Assembly (NCBI RefSeq): GCF_018122625.2
Contig: NZ_JAGQFT020000001.1
Span: 310,001-374,000 of the forward strand
Length of the DNA: 64,000 nt
Reading direction: 5' to 3'
Source of the DNA: Coralloluteibacterium stylophorae
Lineage (GTDB): Bacteria > Pseudomonadota > Gammaproteobacteria > Xanthomonadales > Xanthomonadaceae
The notes beneath the pieces were generated by a model. The model was not told the origin of the DNA. It worked only from the letters and a program-made list of their open reading frames with translations, and did no database searches. Below are positions 8,725-17,788 of this stretch, piece after piece. A program made the translations under genes and the position numbers. Each line of letters begins with the position of its first letter. The stretch's first letter is position 1.

Positions 8725-9459
8725 ATGCACGGTTCCCCCACATCACCCGCCGCACTCGTCCTCGGCGGCTCCCGCGGCATCGGTGCCGCCATCGCCACGC
8801 GCCTGGCGCGCGACGGCCTCGGCGTCGCGCTCACCTATGTGTCGAGACCCGACCAGGCGGAGGCGGTCGCCGCCGCCATCCGCGCCGGCGGTGGCCATGC
8901 CATGACGATCCGCGCCGACAGCGCCGACGCCGGCGCCATCGAGGGCGCCGTCGACGCGACGGTGGCGGGCATCGGCCCGTTGCAGGTCGCGGTGGTCAAC
9001 GCCGGCATCTATCACGCCGCGCCACTGCAGGATGTCCGGCTGGAGACGCTCGACCGGATGCTGGCGGTCAACGTGCGCGGCGTGTTCGTGGCGGTGCAGG
9101 CCGCCTCGCGCCGGCTGCGCGACGGAGGCCGGATCATCACCATCGGCAGCAACGTGGCGGTGCGCGGCGGCGGCTCCGGCAGCAGCGTGTATGCGATGAC
9201 CAAGGCCGCGGTCGCCACCCTCGTCCGCGAGCTGGCCCCGGAACTGGCCCCGCGCGGGATCACCATCAACAACATCCAGCCCGGCCCGGTCGAGACCGAC
9301 ATCACTGCCGGCAGGCTGGAGATGCTGGCCGCCCGCAGCCCGTTGCAGCGGGTCGGCCGGCCGGACGAGGTGGCCGCGCTGGCGGCCTACCTCGCCAGCG
9401 ACGACGCCGCCTACATGACCGGCGTCAGCCTCACCCTCGACGGCGGCTTCTCGATCTAG
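8725..9459 (+). CDS. Short-chain dehydrogenase/reductase (FabG-like)
   Basis: A 244-residue classical SDR. The cofactor loop is GGSRGIG near the N-terminus, followed by VNAGIY (NAG motif), a catalytic serine region (ITIGSNVAV) and YAMTK (catalytic Tyr and Lys). The typical C-terminal segment PGPVETDI and the terminal LTLDGGFSI are present. The ATG at 8725 follows GGAG by a proper distance; the frame stays open further upstream but shows no family similarity. It probably oxidises or reduces a small alcohol or carbonyl with NAD(P)H in the cytoplasm. It precedes the hydrolase/P460/thioredoxin run in the same direction with a 95-base gap, so it may be co-transcribed. The substrate cannot be deduced. 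Confidence 0.9.
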   Translation: MHGSPTSPAALVLGGSRGIGAAIATRLARDGLGVALTYVSRPDQAEAVAAAIRAGGGHAMTIRADSADAGAIEGAVDATVAGIGPLQVAVVNAGIYHAAPLQDVRLETLDRMLAVNVRGVFVAVQAASRRLRDGGRIITIGSNVAVRGGGSGSSVYAMTKAAVATLVRELAPELAPRGITINNIQPGPVETDITAGRLEMLAARSPLQRVGRPDEVAALAAYLASDDAAYMTGVSLTLDGGFSI

Positions 9460-9554
9460 CGCCGCAGCGCGGCCGGCCGCCTTGCCCTCCAGCCCGTCCT
9501 CGCGCCCGCGCACCCTTCCCTCATGCCACCCCGGCCGATTCCAGGAGACCGATC

Positions 9555-10610
9555 ATGCGCACGCCCCCCGCCTCGAACCGCAGCGGCCCGCCCCACGCCC
9601 GGCGCTCCGCGCCCTGGCTGCTCGCCGCCCCCCTGCTCATCGCCTGCGCGGCCGCCGTCGCGCCCGCAACGGCCGCGCCGCATGGCCCGCTGATTGCGGA
9701 CAGGCGGGTCGAGGCCGGCGACCTCAGCGTCGGCTATGCGGACCTCGGCCCGGCCGAGGGCCGGGTCGTGATCCTGCTGCAAAGCTGGCCGTACGACATC
9801 GACAGCTATGCGGAGGTCGCGCCCGCCCTGGCTGCGCGCGGCTACCGGGTGATCGTGCCCTACCTCCGCGGCCACGGCTCCACGCGCTTCCTCTCGCCGG
9901 ACACGCCGCGCAACGGCGAGCAGGCGGCGCTGGCCACGGACCTGGTCGCGCTGATGGACGCCCTGGGGATCGAGCATGCCACCCTCGCCGGCTACGACTG
10001 GGGCGCACGTTCGGCGGACATCGTCGCGGCACTGTGGCCGGAGCGGGTCGATGCCCTGGTCTCGGTCAGCGGCTACCTGATCGGCAGCCAGGCGGCCGGA
10101 CGCAGGCCGCTGCCGCCCGCGGCCGAGCTGCAGTGGTGGTACCAGTACTACTTCGCGACCGACCGCGGCCGCGACGGCTATGCGCGCTACACCCACGACT
10201 TCGCCCGCCAGATCTGGCAGCTCGCCTCGCCGCGGTGGGCCTTCGACGACGCCACCTTCGCGCGCAGCGCCGCGGCACTGGAGAACCCCGACCATGTCGC
10301 GGTCGTCGTCCACAACTACCGCTGGCGCCTCGGCCTCGCCGACGGCGAGGCGAAGTACGCGGCGCTGGAGGCGCGGCTGGCCCAGGCGCCGACGATCCAC
10401 GTGCCGACGATCACCATCGAAGGCGACGCCAACGGCGCGCCGCACCCGCTGCCGGAGAGCTACGCCGGCAAGTTCACCGGCAGGTACGAGCACCGGCTGT
10501 TTTCCGGCGGCGTCGGACACAATCCGCCGCAGGAGGATCCCGCGGCATTCGTCGAGGCGGTCGTCGATGCCAGCCGGCTGGCCGGACCCACACGGGAGCA
10601 CGGGCCATGA
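9555..10610 (+). CDS. Exported epoxide-hydrolase-like alpha/beta hydrolase
   Basis: A 351-residue protein with a long signal sequence ending near ATAAP (residues 37-42). The hydrolase fold carries QSWPYD (HGxP-like position), a nucleophile elbow GYDWGA with Asp148 and a late histidine in GVGHNPPQEDP. An aspartate rather than serine nucleophile is the hallmark of epoxide hydrolases and haloalkane dehalogenases. The strong ribosome site CAGGAG precedes the ATG at 9555. The stop overlaps the ATG of the cytochrome P460-like gene (ATGA), which indicates an operon. The first residue of the usual HGxP oxyanion motif is replaced by Gln-Ser, so substrate range may differ. Periplasmic location is inferred from the signal. 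Confidence 0.88.
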   Translation: MRTPPASNRSGPPHARRSAPWLLAAPLLIACAAAVAPATAAPHGPLIADRRVEAGDLSVGYADLGPAEGRVVILLQSWPYDIDSYAEVAPALAARGYRVIVPYLRGHGSTRFLSPDTPRNGEQAALATDLVALMDALGIEHATLAGYDWGARSADIVAALWPERVDALVSVSGYLIGSQAAGRRPLPPAAELQWWYQYYFATDRGRDGYARYTHDFARQIWQLASPRWAFDDATFARSAAALENPDHVAVVVHNYRWRLGLADGEAKYAALEARLAQAPTIHVPTITIEGDANGAPHPLPESYAGKFTGRYEHRLFSGGVGHNPPQEDPAAFVEAVVDASRLAGPTREHGP

Positions 10611-11116
10611 AGCCGATCCTTGCCGCCCTTTCGCTGGCGGCGTTGGTGCCCTGCCTGGTCGCCGGCGCCGCCGCCGTGCGCGCGGACGCCGGGCGCGGGC
10701 GCGCCGCGCCCGTCTATGGCGTCGAACTGCCCGAGGGCTACCGCCAGTGGCCGCTGGTCGCACCGGCGCAGGAAGCCGCGCCCCTGGACGAACTGCGCGT
10801 GGTGCTCGGCAACCCGGTCGCGCTCCGCGCCTATGGCGACGGCACCCGCCCGTTCCCCGACGGCACGGTGCTGGTGAAGCTGGCCTGGACGCATGTGCCA
10901 TCGCCGGACTTCGAACCCGCCTCCGTCCCGGGTGCGGCGACCACCGTGCAGGTCATGGTCAAGGACTCCCGGCGCTATGGCGACACCGGCGGCTGGGGCT
11001 ATGGCCGCTTCGTCGCCGGTCGTCCGGTCGACGAGGCGCAGCACCGCACTTGCCATGCCTGCCATGCGGCACGCGTCGCCGACCGCGACTACGTATTCAC
11101 CCGGCTGGCGCCGTGA
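10607..11116 (+). CDS. Cytochrome P460 family protein
   Basis: A 169-residue exported protein with a signal peptide up to about residue 26. The P460 fold is recognised by YRQWPL, a central DGTVLVKLAW strand, VQVMVKDSRRY and a C-terminal c-type haem site CHACH (C149, C152, H153) followed by RDYVFTRL. In characterised family members a lysine is cross-linked to the haem and the enzyme oxidises hydroxylamine or reacts with NO; K91 in VLVKLAW is a candidate, but its role cannot be fixed here. The gene overlaps the upstream hydrolase by 4 bases. A thioredoxin-like protein follows after 125 bases and might help reduce the haem-binding cysteines, which is an inference from proximity. Confidence 0.85.
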   Translation: MKPILAALSLAALVPCLVAGAAAVRADAGRGRAAPVYGVELPEGYRQWPLVAPAQEAAPLDELRVVLGNPVALRAYGDGTRPFPDGTVLVKLAWTHVPSPDFEPASVPGAATTVQVMVKDSRRYGDTGGWGYGRFVAGRPVDEAQHRTCHACHAARVADRDYVFTRLAP

Positions 11117-11241
11117 CCCGGCGGCGCGCGCCCTCCCCGTGCGACCGGCACGCGCCACGCCCCGGGCCATCGCCCCTGGATGCGGCCGCCGTACGGGCGC
11201 CACGCGAGGCCGGCCTTCGCCCATCCCAGGATGCAACGACC

Positions 11242-11805
11242 ATGATCCGAGCGATCGTCACCCTGCTGGCGGCCTGCCTCTGCGCAGCCGCCTGCTCGCC
11301 CGCCGCGCAGGCCGACCCCGCCGAACCGACACCTGCCTCGTCCGCGCCGGTCGCGCCGGAGTTCGTCGGGATCGAGCGGTGGATCAACAGCGCGCCGCTC
11401 ACCCTGCGCGGGCTGCGCGGCAGGGTCGTGCTGGTCGAGTTCTGGACCTCCTCCTGCATCAACTGCATCCACGTCCTGCCGCACGTCGCCCGCTGGCACG
11501 AGACCTATGCCGGGCATGGCCTGGTCGTCGTCGGCGTGCACACGCCCGAGTACGACTCCGAGAGGAGCGCCAGCGCGCTGCAGGCGGCGGTCGAGCGCTT
11601 CGGCGTTGCCTACCCCGTCGCGCAGGACAACGACTACCGGACCTGGCACGCCTATGGCAACCGCTTCTGGCCGGCGCTCTACCTCATCGACCAGGACGGG
11701 CACATCGTCTACCGCCGTGTCGGCGAAGGCGGCTACGCGGAGACCGAGGCGAGGATCCGCCAGTTGTTGTCGGACGGACCGGCGCACCCCGCATCCCGGG
11801 AATGA
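11242..11805 (+). CDS. Exported thioredoxin-like (TlpA/DipZ-type) protein
   Basis: A 187-residue protein with an N-terminal hydrophobic signal ending in a cysteine (AAACSP, C18), possibly a lipoprotein, although the -3 residue is not the usual leucine. The thioredoxin fold begins at about residue 52 and has the active site SSCINCIH (C72 and C75) after VVLVEFW. The order VEFWTSSCINC with VVGVHTPEYDSE matches the DipZ C-terminal/TlpA-like family that handles disulfides or peroxides outside the cytoplasm. The ATG at 11242 is preceded by AGGA at a slightly long spacing. It probably belongs with the two preceding exported genes, but its electron donor is not in the window. Confidence 0.85.
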   Translation: MIRAIVTLLAACLCAAACSPAAQADPAEPTPASSAPVAPEFVGIERWINSAPLTLRGLRGRVVLVEFWTSSCINCIHVLPHVARWHETYAGHGLVVVGVHTPEYDSERSASALQAAVERFGVAYPVAQDNDYRTWHAYGNRFWPALYLIDQDGHIVYRRVGEGGYAETEARIRQLLSDGPAHPASRE

Positions 11806-11907
11806 ACCCGCGCCAGGCCCGCCGGGAACCGGGGCTTCCGCCCACAGCGGGCCGGCCGTGTCCGCGCGATCCCGCAGCCGGGCGCGCGCGCGGACGGACA
11901 GGTCGGC

Positions 11908-12531
11908 TCAGGGGCCGCAGGTCCAGCGCCCGGCGATGGTGCGACGGGCGCCGTCGGCCCGGTCGTAGGTCAGCGTCGCCGGCCGCGGCGGGGATTCGCC
12001 GCCTCCGGTGGCCGGGCCGGTGGGCTCGATGCGGACGTTGCTGCCCTGCCCCTCGAACGAGCCGCCGTCGACCAGCGCGTCGAAGCCGCCGGGAGCGGCG
12101 ATCGGCGCGATTTCGCCCCCGGGCTTGATCGCGCCGCGGGCCGCGGCGTCGGAGGCCGCGTCGCCCATCGCGATCAGGAGCACCGCGCCGTCCTCGTCGG
12201 CAAAGCTGCAGCCGAGTTCGCCGGGCAGCGCGGCCGCGCGGATGTCGTCGGCCTGCAGCGGGTCCAGGCGGATCCCGGAACCGTCGCCGCCGGTGGTCGC
12301 GCCCGCGGCAGGTTCGGGCTCCGCCGGTGCGTGTCGTGTCGCTGCGGCTCCGGGGCCCTCGCCTGCGGCCGATGCCGAGCCGCGGTCCGCTGTGTCCATG
12401 GACGCGGCGGCCGGCGCCACCGATTCCGGCTCCCTCGAACAGGCGGCCAGCCCGAGTGCCAGCGCGGCCGCCACCACCAGGCGCTGCATACGCCAGGGGT
12501 CGGAGCCCGTGCGGTGGATCGATGCGCCCAT
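11908..12531 (-). CDS. Putative lipoprotein, function unknown
   Basis: A 207-residue protein. After 14 residues it has a hydrophobic signal and lipobox (LGLAACS), so it is probably lipid-anchored. A low-complexity Ala/Pro/Glu linker follows, then a globular part with LGCSFADEDGAVLLIAMGD and a final GRWTCGP; the two cysteines could form a disulfide. The ATG at 12531 is chosen because AGGAG lies 6 bases upstream; the alternative ATG at 12489 sits nearer the signal but has no ribosome site. I do not recognise a named family. It is convergent with the thioredoxin-like gene and follows the ABC-F gene in the same direction with a 77-base gap. Confidence 0.72.
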   Translation of the reverse strand: MGASIHRTGSDPWRMQRLVVAAALALGLAACSREPESVAPAAASMDTADRGSASAAGEGPGAAATRHAPAEPEPAAGATTGGDGSGIRLDPLQADDIRAAALPGELGCSFADEDGAVLLIAMGDAASDAAARGAIKPGGEIAPIAAPGGFDALVDGGSFEGQGSNVRIEPTGPATGGGESPPRPATLTYDRADGARRTIAGRWTCGP

Positions 12532-12608
12532 GTCGTCTCCTGGTGCCGTGTGCGCGGACGATGCTCCGGTGGCGCGCGTGCAGGCGATGCCGATGGCCGG
12601 GCCCGGCC

Positions 12609-14231
12609 TCAGACGCGCTCCACGAGCCGGCCGTCCTCGAGCACCAGGCGCCGGGTCGGGGCGAGGGCGTCGACGAAGGCCGGGTCGTGGCTGACCACCA
12701 CCAGCGCGCCCCCGTAGGCGCGCAGCGCCGCCTCGAGCTCCGCCACGCTCGCCAGGTCGAGGTTGTTGCTCGGCTCGTCGAGCAGCAGCAGGCGCGGCGG
12801 CGGTTCGGCATGCAGCACGCAGGCCAGCACCGCGCGCAGGCGCTCGCCGCCCGAAAGCGCGGCGACCGGCAGATGCATGCGCTCGCCGCGGAAGCGCAGC
12901 CGCGCCAGCAGGTTGCTGCGCCCGGCCGCGGGCATCTGCGGCGCGGACAGGCCGAGGTTCGCGAGCACGCTCCGCGCCGGGTCGAGCACGTCCAGGTGCT
13001 GCGGGAGGAAGGCGATGCGGCCCGCACCGCGCCGGATCGTGCCGGCGTCCGGCGCGAGCTCGCCGGCGAGCAGGCGCAGCAGGGTGCTCTTGCCGGCGCC
13101 GTTGCGGCCACCGAGGGCGATGCGTTCCGGTCCGCGGATTGCCAGCGTCAGGCCCGGCGCCGCGTACAGCGCACGCCCGCCGCGCTGCACGCGCAGGCCC
13201 TCGCCGGCGAACAGCAGCTGCCCGGCAGGCACCCGCGTCTCCGGCAACGCGAAATCCAGGTCGGGCGTCTCGCGCAGGGTGCGCACCGCCGCGTCCAGGC
13301 GCGCGCGGACCTGGGCCACGCTCGCGCCGTGACGCTCGTCCGACTTCGCCACCGACACCTGCGCACTGCGGGCGCGGCCGCCGGCGACGATGCGCGGCAG
13401 GCCGGCGTCGGGCAGCCGGCGCCGGGCGACACCGGCCCGACGCTCCGCACGCTCGCGCGCCTCCTGCTTCTGGCGCTGCTCGCGGCGCAGCGCCTGCCGG
13501 AGCCCGCGGACGTCCTGCTCGGTGGCGGCCTGCTCCGCGCGGACGCTGCGCTGCCAGGCGTCGAAGTCGCCGCCGTGGATGCGCAGGGCACCGTCGTCGA
13601 GTTCGGCGATCTGCGTCATCCGCGCGAGCAGCGCGCGGTCGTGGCTGGCCACCAGCAGGCAGCCCTCCCACGCCTCGAGCACGCGGTACAGGCGCTGCCG
13701 CGCGTTCCGGTCGAGATCGTTGGAAGGCTCGTCGAGCACCAGCACCCCGGGCCTGCGCAGCAGCTGCGCGGCCAGTTCCAGTGCCATCGCCTCACCGCCG
13801 CTGAAGGTGGCCATGCGGCGGTGCAGGTCGACGTCGCCGAGGCCGAGGCGCGCGAGCGCGGACCGGCTGCGCTCGGCGATGTCCCAGTCCTCGCCCACCG
13901 CATTGAACAGCGCCTGCCGCGCATCGCCGGCGGCGATCGCCGCGAGCGCGGCCAGCGTCGGCGCGATGCCGAGCACCTCGGCCACGCTCGCCTGGCCGGC
14001 CAGGCGGCGATGCTGCGGCAGGTAGGCGAGCCGCCCGGCGACCTCGACCTGCCCCGCGAGCGGCGCCAGCTCGCCGGCGATCAGACGCAGCAGGGTGCTC
14101 TTGCCGGCGCCGTTGGGCGCGACCAAGCCGGTGCGCTGCGCGCCCAGGGCGAAGCTGAGGCCCTCGAAGACCGGCGTGCCGTCGGCCCAGGCGAAACGAA
14201 GATGCGACACGCGGATGCGCGGATCGGACAT
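12609..14231 (-). CDS. ABC-F family ATPase
   Basis: A 540-residue cytoplasmic protein with two ATP-binding cassettes and no membrane segments, the hallmark of ABC-F proteins that act on the ribosome. Cassette 1 has Walker A APNGAGKST and signature FSGGEA; cassette 2 has GGRNGAGKST and LSGGER, each followed by an LVLDEPS- or LLLDEPSN-type Walker B. A charged, Arg/Glu/Gln-rich linker joins them. The start at 14231 follows GGAG; a further ATG 33 bases upstream is possible. Family members include translation factors such as EttA/Uup-type proteins and antibiotic-resistance proteins. I cannot tell which applies, but no resistance context is visible. Confidence 0.9.
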   Translation of the reverse strand: MSDPRIRVSHLRFAWADGTPVFEGLSFALGAQRTGLVAPNGAGKSTLLRLIAGELAPLAGQVEVAGRLAYLPQHRRLAGQASVAEVLGIAPTLAALAAIAAGDARQALFNAVGEDWDIAERSRSALARLGLGDVDLHRRMATFSGGEAMALELAAQLLRRPGVLVLDEPSNDLDRNARQRLYRVLEAWEGCLLVASHDRALLARMTQIAELDDGALRIHGGDFDAWQRSVRAEQAATEQDVRGLRQALRREQRQKQEARERAERRAGVARRRLPDAGLPRIVAGGRARSAQVSVAKSDERHGASVAQVRARLDAAVRTLRETPDLDFALPETRVPAGQLLFAGEGLRVQRGGRALYAAPGLTLAIRGPERIALGGRNGAGKSTLLRLLAGELAPDAGTIRRGAGRIAFLPQHLDVLDPARSVLANLGLSAPQMPAAGRSNLLARLRFRGERMHLPVAALSGGERLRAVLACVLHAEPPPRLLLLDEPSNNLDLASVAELEAALRAYGGALVVVSHDPAFVDALAPTRRLVLEDGRLVERV

Positions 14232-14401
14232 GCGAGGATGCTCCGTCGATGCCGCCGGACGCATGCCGGCGGCGAAGGCGCCGCGGCCGGTGCCGGCGCG
14301 CCATCGCGGCGCACGGCCTCTCCGGTCCGCGGCGGGTCTACGGAAGGAATCGCTCGATCACATGTCGGGGGAAAGGCTCCTGGTGCGTCCGCGCAGTCTA
14401 G

Positions 14402-14418
14402 GCCACGCGGCGCGTGGC
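14402..14418 (-). terminator. GC-rich hairpin after the second aldehyde oxidoreductase operon
   Basis: A perfect inverted repeat, GCCACGC-ggc-GCGTGGC (arms 14402-14408 and 14412-14418), begins 15 bases beyond the stop of the molybdopterin subunit gene. No T-run follows, so it is at best a weak intrinsic terminator or an RNA 3'-end stabiliser. The remaining about 170 bases to the ABC-F gene hold no other structure that I can support. Confidence 0.4.
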
Positions 14419-14432
14419 GTCGCGGCACCGCC

Positions 14433-16727
14433 TCACGCCGCCGGATCGGGCGCCATCACCTTCTCCGGCGTCATCGGCGTGCTGCGTACGCGGCGACCGG
14501 TGGCGTGGTAGATCGCGTTGCACACTGCGGCGGCCACGCCGACGATGCCGATCTCGCCCACGCCCTTGGCGCCGAGGCGGCTGACGATGCGGTCGTCCTC
14601 GTCGACGAAGATCACGTCGATGTCGTGGATGTCAGCGTTCACCGAGACGTGGTACTCGGCGATGTTGTGGTTCATGAAGCGGCCGAAGCGGTGGTCGGCA
14701 TGGGTCTCCTCGTGCAGCGCCTGGCCGATGCCCCACACCACCGCGCCGCTGACCTGGCTGCGTGCGGTCTGCGCGTTGATGATGCGGCCGGCGGCGACCG
14801 CGCTGACCACGCGCGTCACCCGCACCGTGCCGAAGGCCTCGTCCACGCGCACCTCGCAGAACACCGCCGAGTGCGTGGCGCGCACGAACTTCTTCTGCTT
14901 GAGGATCTTGGGCAGGAGCAGGTACTTCTCCTCGATGCAGGCCTCGCCGGCCTCCTCCAGCAGCGCGGTGAGGGCGATGGCGCTGGCGGCATCGCCACGG
15001 CGGCGGATGCTGCCGTCGACGAACTCGACGTCCTCGAAGTCGGCGCCCGCCAGTGGCGAGCCGTCGCGCCCGCGGGCGAGCTTGAACAGGCGCCGGCCGA
15101 GCTTCTCGCAGGCGCCCTCCACCGCCGAGCCGACCGTGGCCACGTGCGAGGAGCCGCCCTCGATGGGCGCGACCGGCAGGGTCGAGTCGCCGAGCTGGAA
15201 GGTGACCTTCTCCAGCGGCAGGCCGAGCGCGGTGGCGGCGATCATCGCCATCGTGGTGTAGGTGCCGGTGCCGATGTCGGTGGCGGCGCTGCTGACCACC
15301 AGGCGCCCGTCGGCATGCAGCACCGCGCTGGCGCGGGCGAACATCTGCATCGCGTCCCAGGTCCCGGTGGCCATGCCCCAGCCGACCAGTTCGCTGCCGT
15401 GGCGCATGGAGCGCGGTGCCGGCGGCCGCTTCGACCAGCCGAAGCGCTCGGCGCCCTGCGCGTAGCAGGCGCGCAGCTCCTTGCTCGAGAACGGCAGGTC
15501 CTTCATCGGATCGCGTTCGGCGTAGTTCTTCAGGCGCAGCTCGAGCGGGTCGATGCCGAGTTCATAGGACAGTTCGTCCATCGCCACTTCCAGCGCGTGC
15601 ATGCCGTGGGCGGCGCCGGGCGCGCGCATGTCTAGCGGGCTGTACTGGTCGAGCGGCACCACGCGGTAGTCGAGCTTGACGTTGTCGCAGGCGTAGAGCT
15701 GGCCGGACCAGTTCACCACCACCTCGCAGTAGTCCTCGAACCGCGAGGTCTCGGCCACCGCCTCGTGGCGAATCGAGACGAGCGTGCCGTCGCGTTCGGC
15801 GGCCAGGCGCACGCGCTGCCAGGTCTCCGGGCGATGGCCGAAGGTGAACATCTGCTGCCGGGTCATCACCACGCGCACCGAGCGCTTCAGCATCAGGCTC
15901 GCCATCACCGCCAGCGGCAGCTGGTACTGCGGCCGCAGCCCGGAGCCGAAGGCGCCGCCGACGTAGGGATTGCGCACGGTGACCTTGTCCTTGGCCAGGC
16001 CGAACACGTGGGAGACGTACCAGCGGCTGTTCTGCGAACCCTGGGTCTTGTCGTAGATCGTGAGGTGCCCGTCGTCGCCGTGGATCACGGTCGAGGCGAA
16101 CAGCTCCATCGGGTTGTGGTGCTCGACGCCGCTGTAGTACTCGGCGTCGATCCGCACGGGCGCGGCCTCGAAGGCGGCCGCGGCATCGCCCTTCTCGTCC
16201 GGCGGCGGCGAATAGCCGGCCTTGAGCCGCTTCGGCGGGTGCCCGCGGTCGAGGTTGGTCATCAGGTTGGTATCGTGCGCGGCTTCCTCGTAGCGCACGC
16301 CGACCAGCGACGCGGCATAGCGCGCGGCCTCGAAGGTCTCGGCCACCACCAGCGCCACCGGCTGCCCGTTGTACTGGATCTCGTCGTCGTACAGCGGCCG
16401 GAACGGCGAACCCCAGGGCGCGGTCATGTCCTTGTAGAAGGCGCCGAGCGAACGCATCTTCGGCCGATGCTCGTGGGTGATCACCTCGACCACGCCCGGC
16501 ACCTCCAGCGCGGCGGCGAGGTCGAAGCCGGCGATGCGCCCGCGGGCGATCGTGCTGTTGACGACGACGCCGAACAGCATGCCGTCGACCGGATGCTCGG
16601 CGGCATAGCGCGCCCGGCCGGCGACCTTGTCGCGGCCGTCGATGCGCGGCACTGCGCTGCCGCGTTCGACCCGGCCGGTACCGGGATCGGCAACGGGCGC
16701 GTTCAGGCCGGAAACCAGTGCATTCAT
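14433..16727 (-). CDS. Aldehyde oxidoreductase, molybdopterin-binding subunit (copy 2)
   Basis: A 764-residue PaoC/YagR-type subunit of the xanthine oxidase family, which hydroxylates aldehydes or N-heterocycles at a molybdenum centre. Visible signs are the N-terminal domain (RIDGRDKVAGRARYAAE), NGQPVALVVAET, the cofactor segments GGAFGSGLRPQYQLP and MRAPGAAHG, and the C-terminal catalytic glutamate motif GAKGVGEIG. GGAGG-type ribosome sequence precedes the ATG at 16727. The start overlaps the stop of the FAD subunit by 4 bases. It is clearly paralogous to the gene at 18489 but diverged, so the two complexes probably have different substrates. There is no own signal peptide; in this family export depends on the small subunit. 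Confidence 0.93.
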   Translation of the reverse strand: MNALVSGLNAPVADPGTGRVERGSAVPRIDGRDKVAGRARYAAEHPVDGMLFGVVVNSTIARGRIAGFDLAAALEVPGVVEVITHEHRPKMRSLGAFYKDMTAPWGSPFRPLYDDEIQYNGQPVALVVAETFEAARYAASLVGVRYEEAAHDTNLMTNLDRGHPPKRLKAGYSPPPDEKGDAAAAFEAAPVRIDAEYYSGVEHHNPMELFASTVIHGDDGHLTIYDKTQGSQNSRWYVSHVFGLAKDKVTVRNPYVGGAFGSGLRPQYQLPLAVMASLMLKRSVRVVMTRQQMFTFGHRPETWQRVRLAAERDGTLVSIRHEAVAETSRFEDYCEVVVNWSGQLYACDNVKLDYRVVPLDQYSPLDMRAPGAAHGMHALEVAMDELSYELGIDPLELRLKNYAERDPMKDLPFSSKELRACYAQGAERFGWSKRPPAPRSMRHGSELVGWGMATGTWDAMQMFARASAVLHADGRLVVSSAATDIGTGTYTTMAMIAATALGLPLEKVTFQLGDSTLPVAPIEGGSSHVATVGSAVEGACEKLGRRLFKLARGRDGSPLAGADFEDVEFVDGSIRRRGDAASAIALTALLEEAGEACIEEKYLLLPKILKQKKFVRATHSAVFCEVRVDEAFGTVRVTRVVSAVAAGRIINAQTARSQVSGAVVWGIGQALHEETHADHRFGRFMNHNIAEYHVSVNADIHDIDVIFVDEDDRIVSRLGAKGVGEIGIVGVAAAVCNAIYHATGRRVRSTPMTPEKVMAPDPAA

Positions 16728-17788
16728 GTCGCGTCCTCCGTGCTGCCGGCGCGGTCGCCCGCGCTGTCGTTGCGGACCGTGCCGGCCGCCGCGGTCTCCA
16801 GCGCGCGCACCACCGCACGCTGCGCCATCGGGATCTTGAACTCGTTGCCGCCCTGCCCCTGCGCCCCCTCGAGCAGCGCATCGGCCACGCGCGCGAAGGC
16901 ATCGCTCGACGGCGCCGCGCCGGCCAGCAGCGCCTCGGCGGCGGGCAGGCGCCACGGCTTGTGCGCGACGCCGCCGAGGGCGACGCGCGCTTCGCGGATG
17001 CGGCCGTCGTCGCCGAGGTCGAGCGCCGCCGCGACCGAGACCAGGGCGAAGGCGTAGGACGCGCGATCGCGCAGCTTGAGATAGGCCGAGTGCGCCGCAA
17101 ACCGCGGCGCCGGCGGCAGCGCGATGTGGGTGATCAGTTCGTCGTGGGCGAGCGTGGTGTCCTGGTCGGGGCGGTCGCCGGGCAGGCGGTGGAATTCGGC
17201 GAAGTCGATCGTGCGCTCGCCGCGTTGCGAAACGACCCGCACGCGCGCATCCAGCGCCGCCAGCGCCACGCACATGTCGGAGGGATGGGTGGCGATGCAG
17301 TGCTCGCTCGCCCCGAGGATGGCGTGCAGCCGGGTCAGCCCGCCGATCGCCGAGCAGCCGGCCCCGGGGTTGCGCTTGTTGCAGGGCATGCCGGCGTCGT
17401 AGAAGTAGTAGCAGCGCGTGCGCTGCAGCAGGTTGCCGCCGTTGCTGGCCATGTTGCGGATCTGCGGCGAGGCCCCGGCGAGGATCGCGCTCGACAGCAG
17501 CGGATAGCGTTCGCGCACCAGCGGGTGGTAGGCGGTGTCGGCGTTGCGCCCGAGCGCCCCGAGCAGCAGGCCGCCGTCCTCGGCCTCTTCCACCGCGTCG
17601 AGCCCGAGGCCGTTGATGTCGACCAGCTTGCCCGGCCGCATCACGTTCTCCTTCATCAGGTCGACCAGGTTGGTGCCTCCGGCGATGAACTTCGGCAGCC
17701 CTCCCGCGGTGCTCGATCCTTCGGCGACGCCGATCTCGGCGACAGCGGCTCTCGCCTCGGTGCTGCGGACGTAGGTGATGGGGTTCAT
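16724..17788 (-). CDS. Aldehyde oxidoreductase, FAD-binding subunit (copy 2)
   Basis: A 354-residue PaoB/YagS-type subunit. It has the FAD loop KFIAGGTNLVDLMKE (33-47), the NMASNGGNLLQRTRC segment and a cysteine-rich insertion (CYYFYDAGMPCNKR and GAGCSAIGG) that in the E. coli homologue binds an extra [4Fe-4S] cluster. The C-terminal CO-dehydrogenase-flavoprotein domain follows (LKLRDRASYAFALVSVAAA). It passes electrons between the iron-sulfur and molybdenum subunits. ATG at 17788 overlaps the stop of the [2Fe-2S] gene and its own stop overlaps the next start, so the three genes form a tightly coupled operon. Confidence 0.93.
   Translation of the reverse strand: MNPITYVRSTEARAAVAEIGVAEGSSTAGGLPKFIAGGTNLVDLMKENVMRPGKLVDINGLGLDAVEEAEDGGLLLGALGRNADTAYHPLVRERYPLLSSAILAGASPQIRNMASNGGNLLQRTRCYYFYDAGMPCNKRNPGAGCSAIGGLTRLHAILGASEHCIATHPSDMCVALAALDARVRVVSQRGERTIDFAEFHRLPGDRPDQDTTLAHDELITHIALPPAPRFAAHSAYLKLRDRASYAFALVSVAAALDLGDDGRIREARVALGGVAHKPWRLPAAEALLAGAAPSSDAFARVADALLEGAQGQGGNEFKIPMAQRAVVRALETAAAGTVRNDSAGDRAGSTEDAT

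Noticed and set aside
5466-8834. A 1122-codon minus-strand frame fused to the histidine kinase
   Set aside because: Only the C-terminal part from 6809 is the kinase; the rest is out-of-frame reading through the response regulator and hydrolase genes.
12609-14231. Antibiotic-resistance ABC-F protein
   Set aside because: The sequence supports ABC-F membership only; nothing in the context shows resistance.
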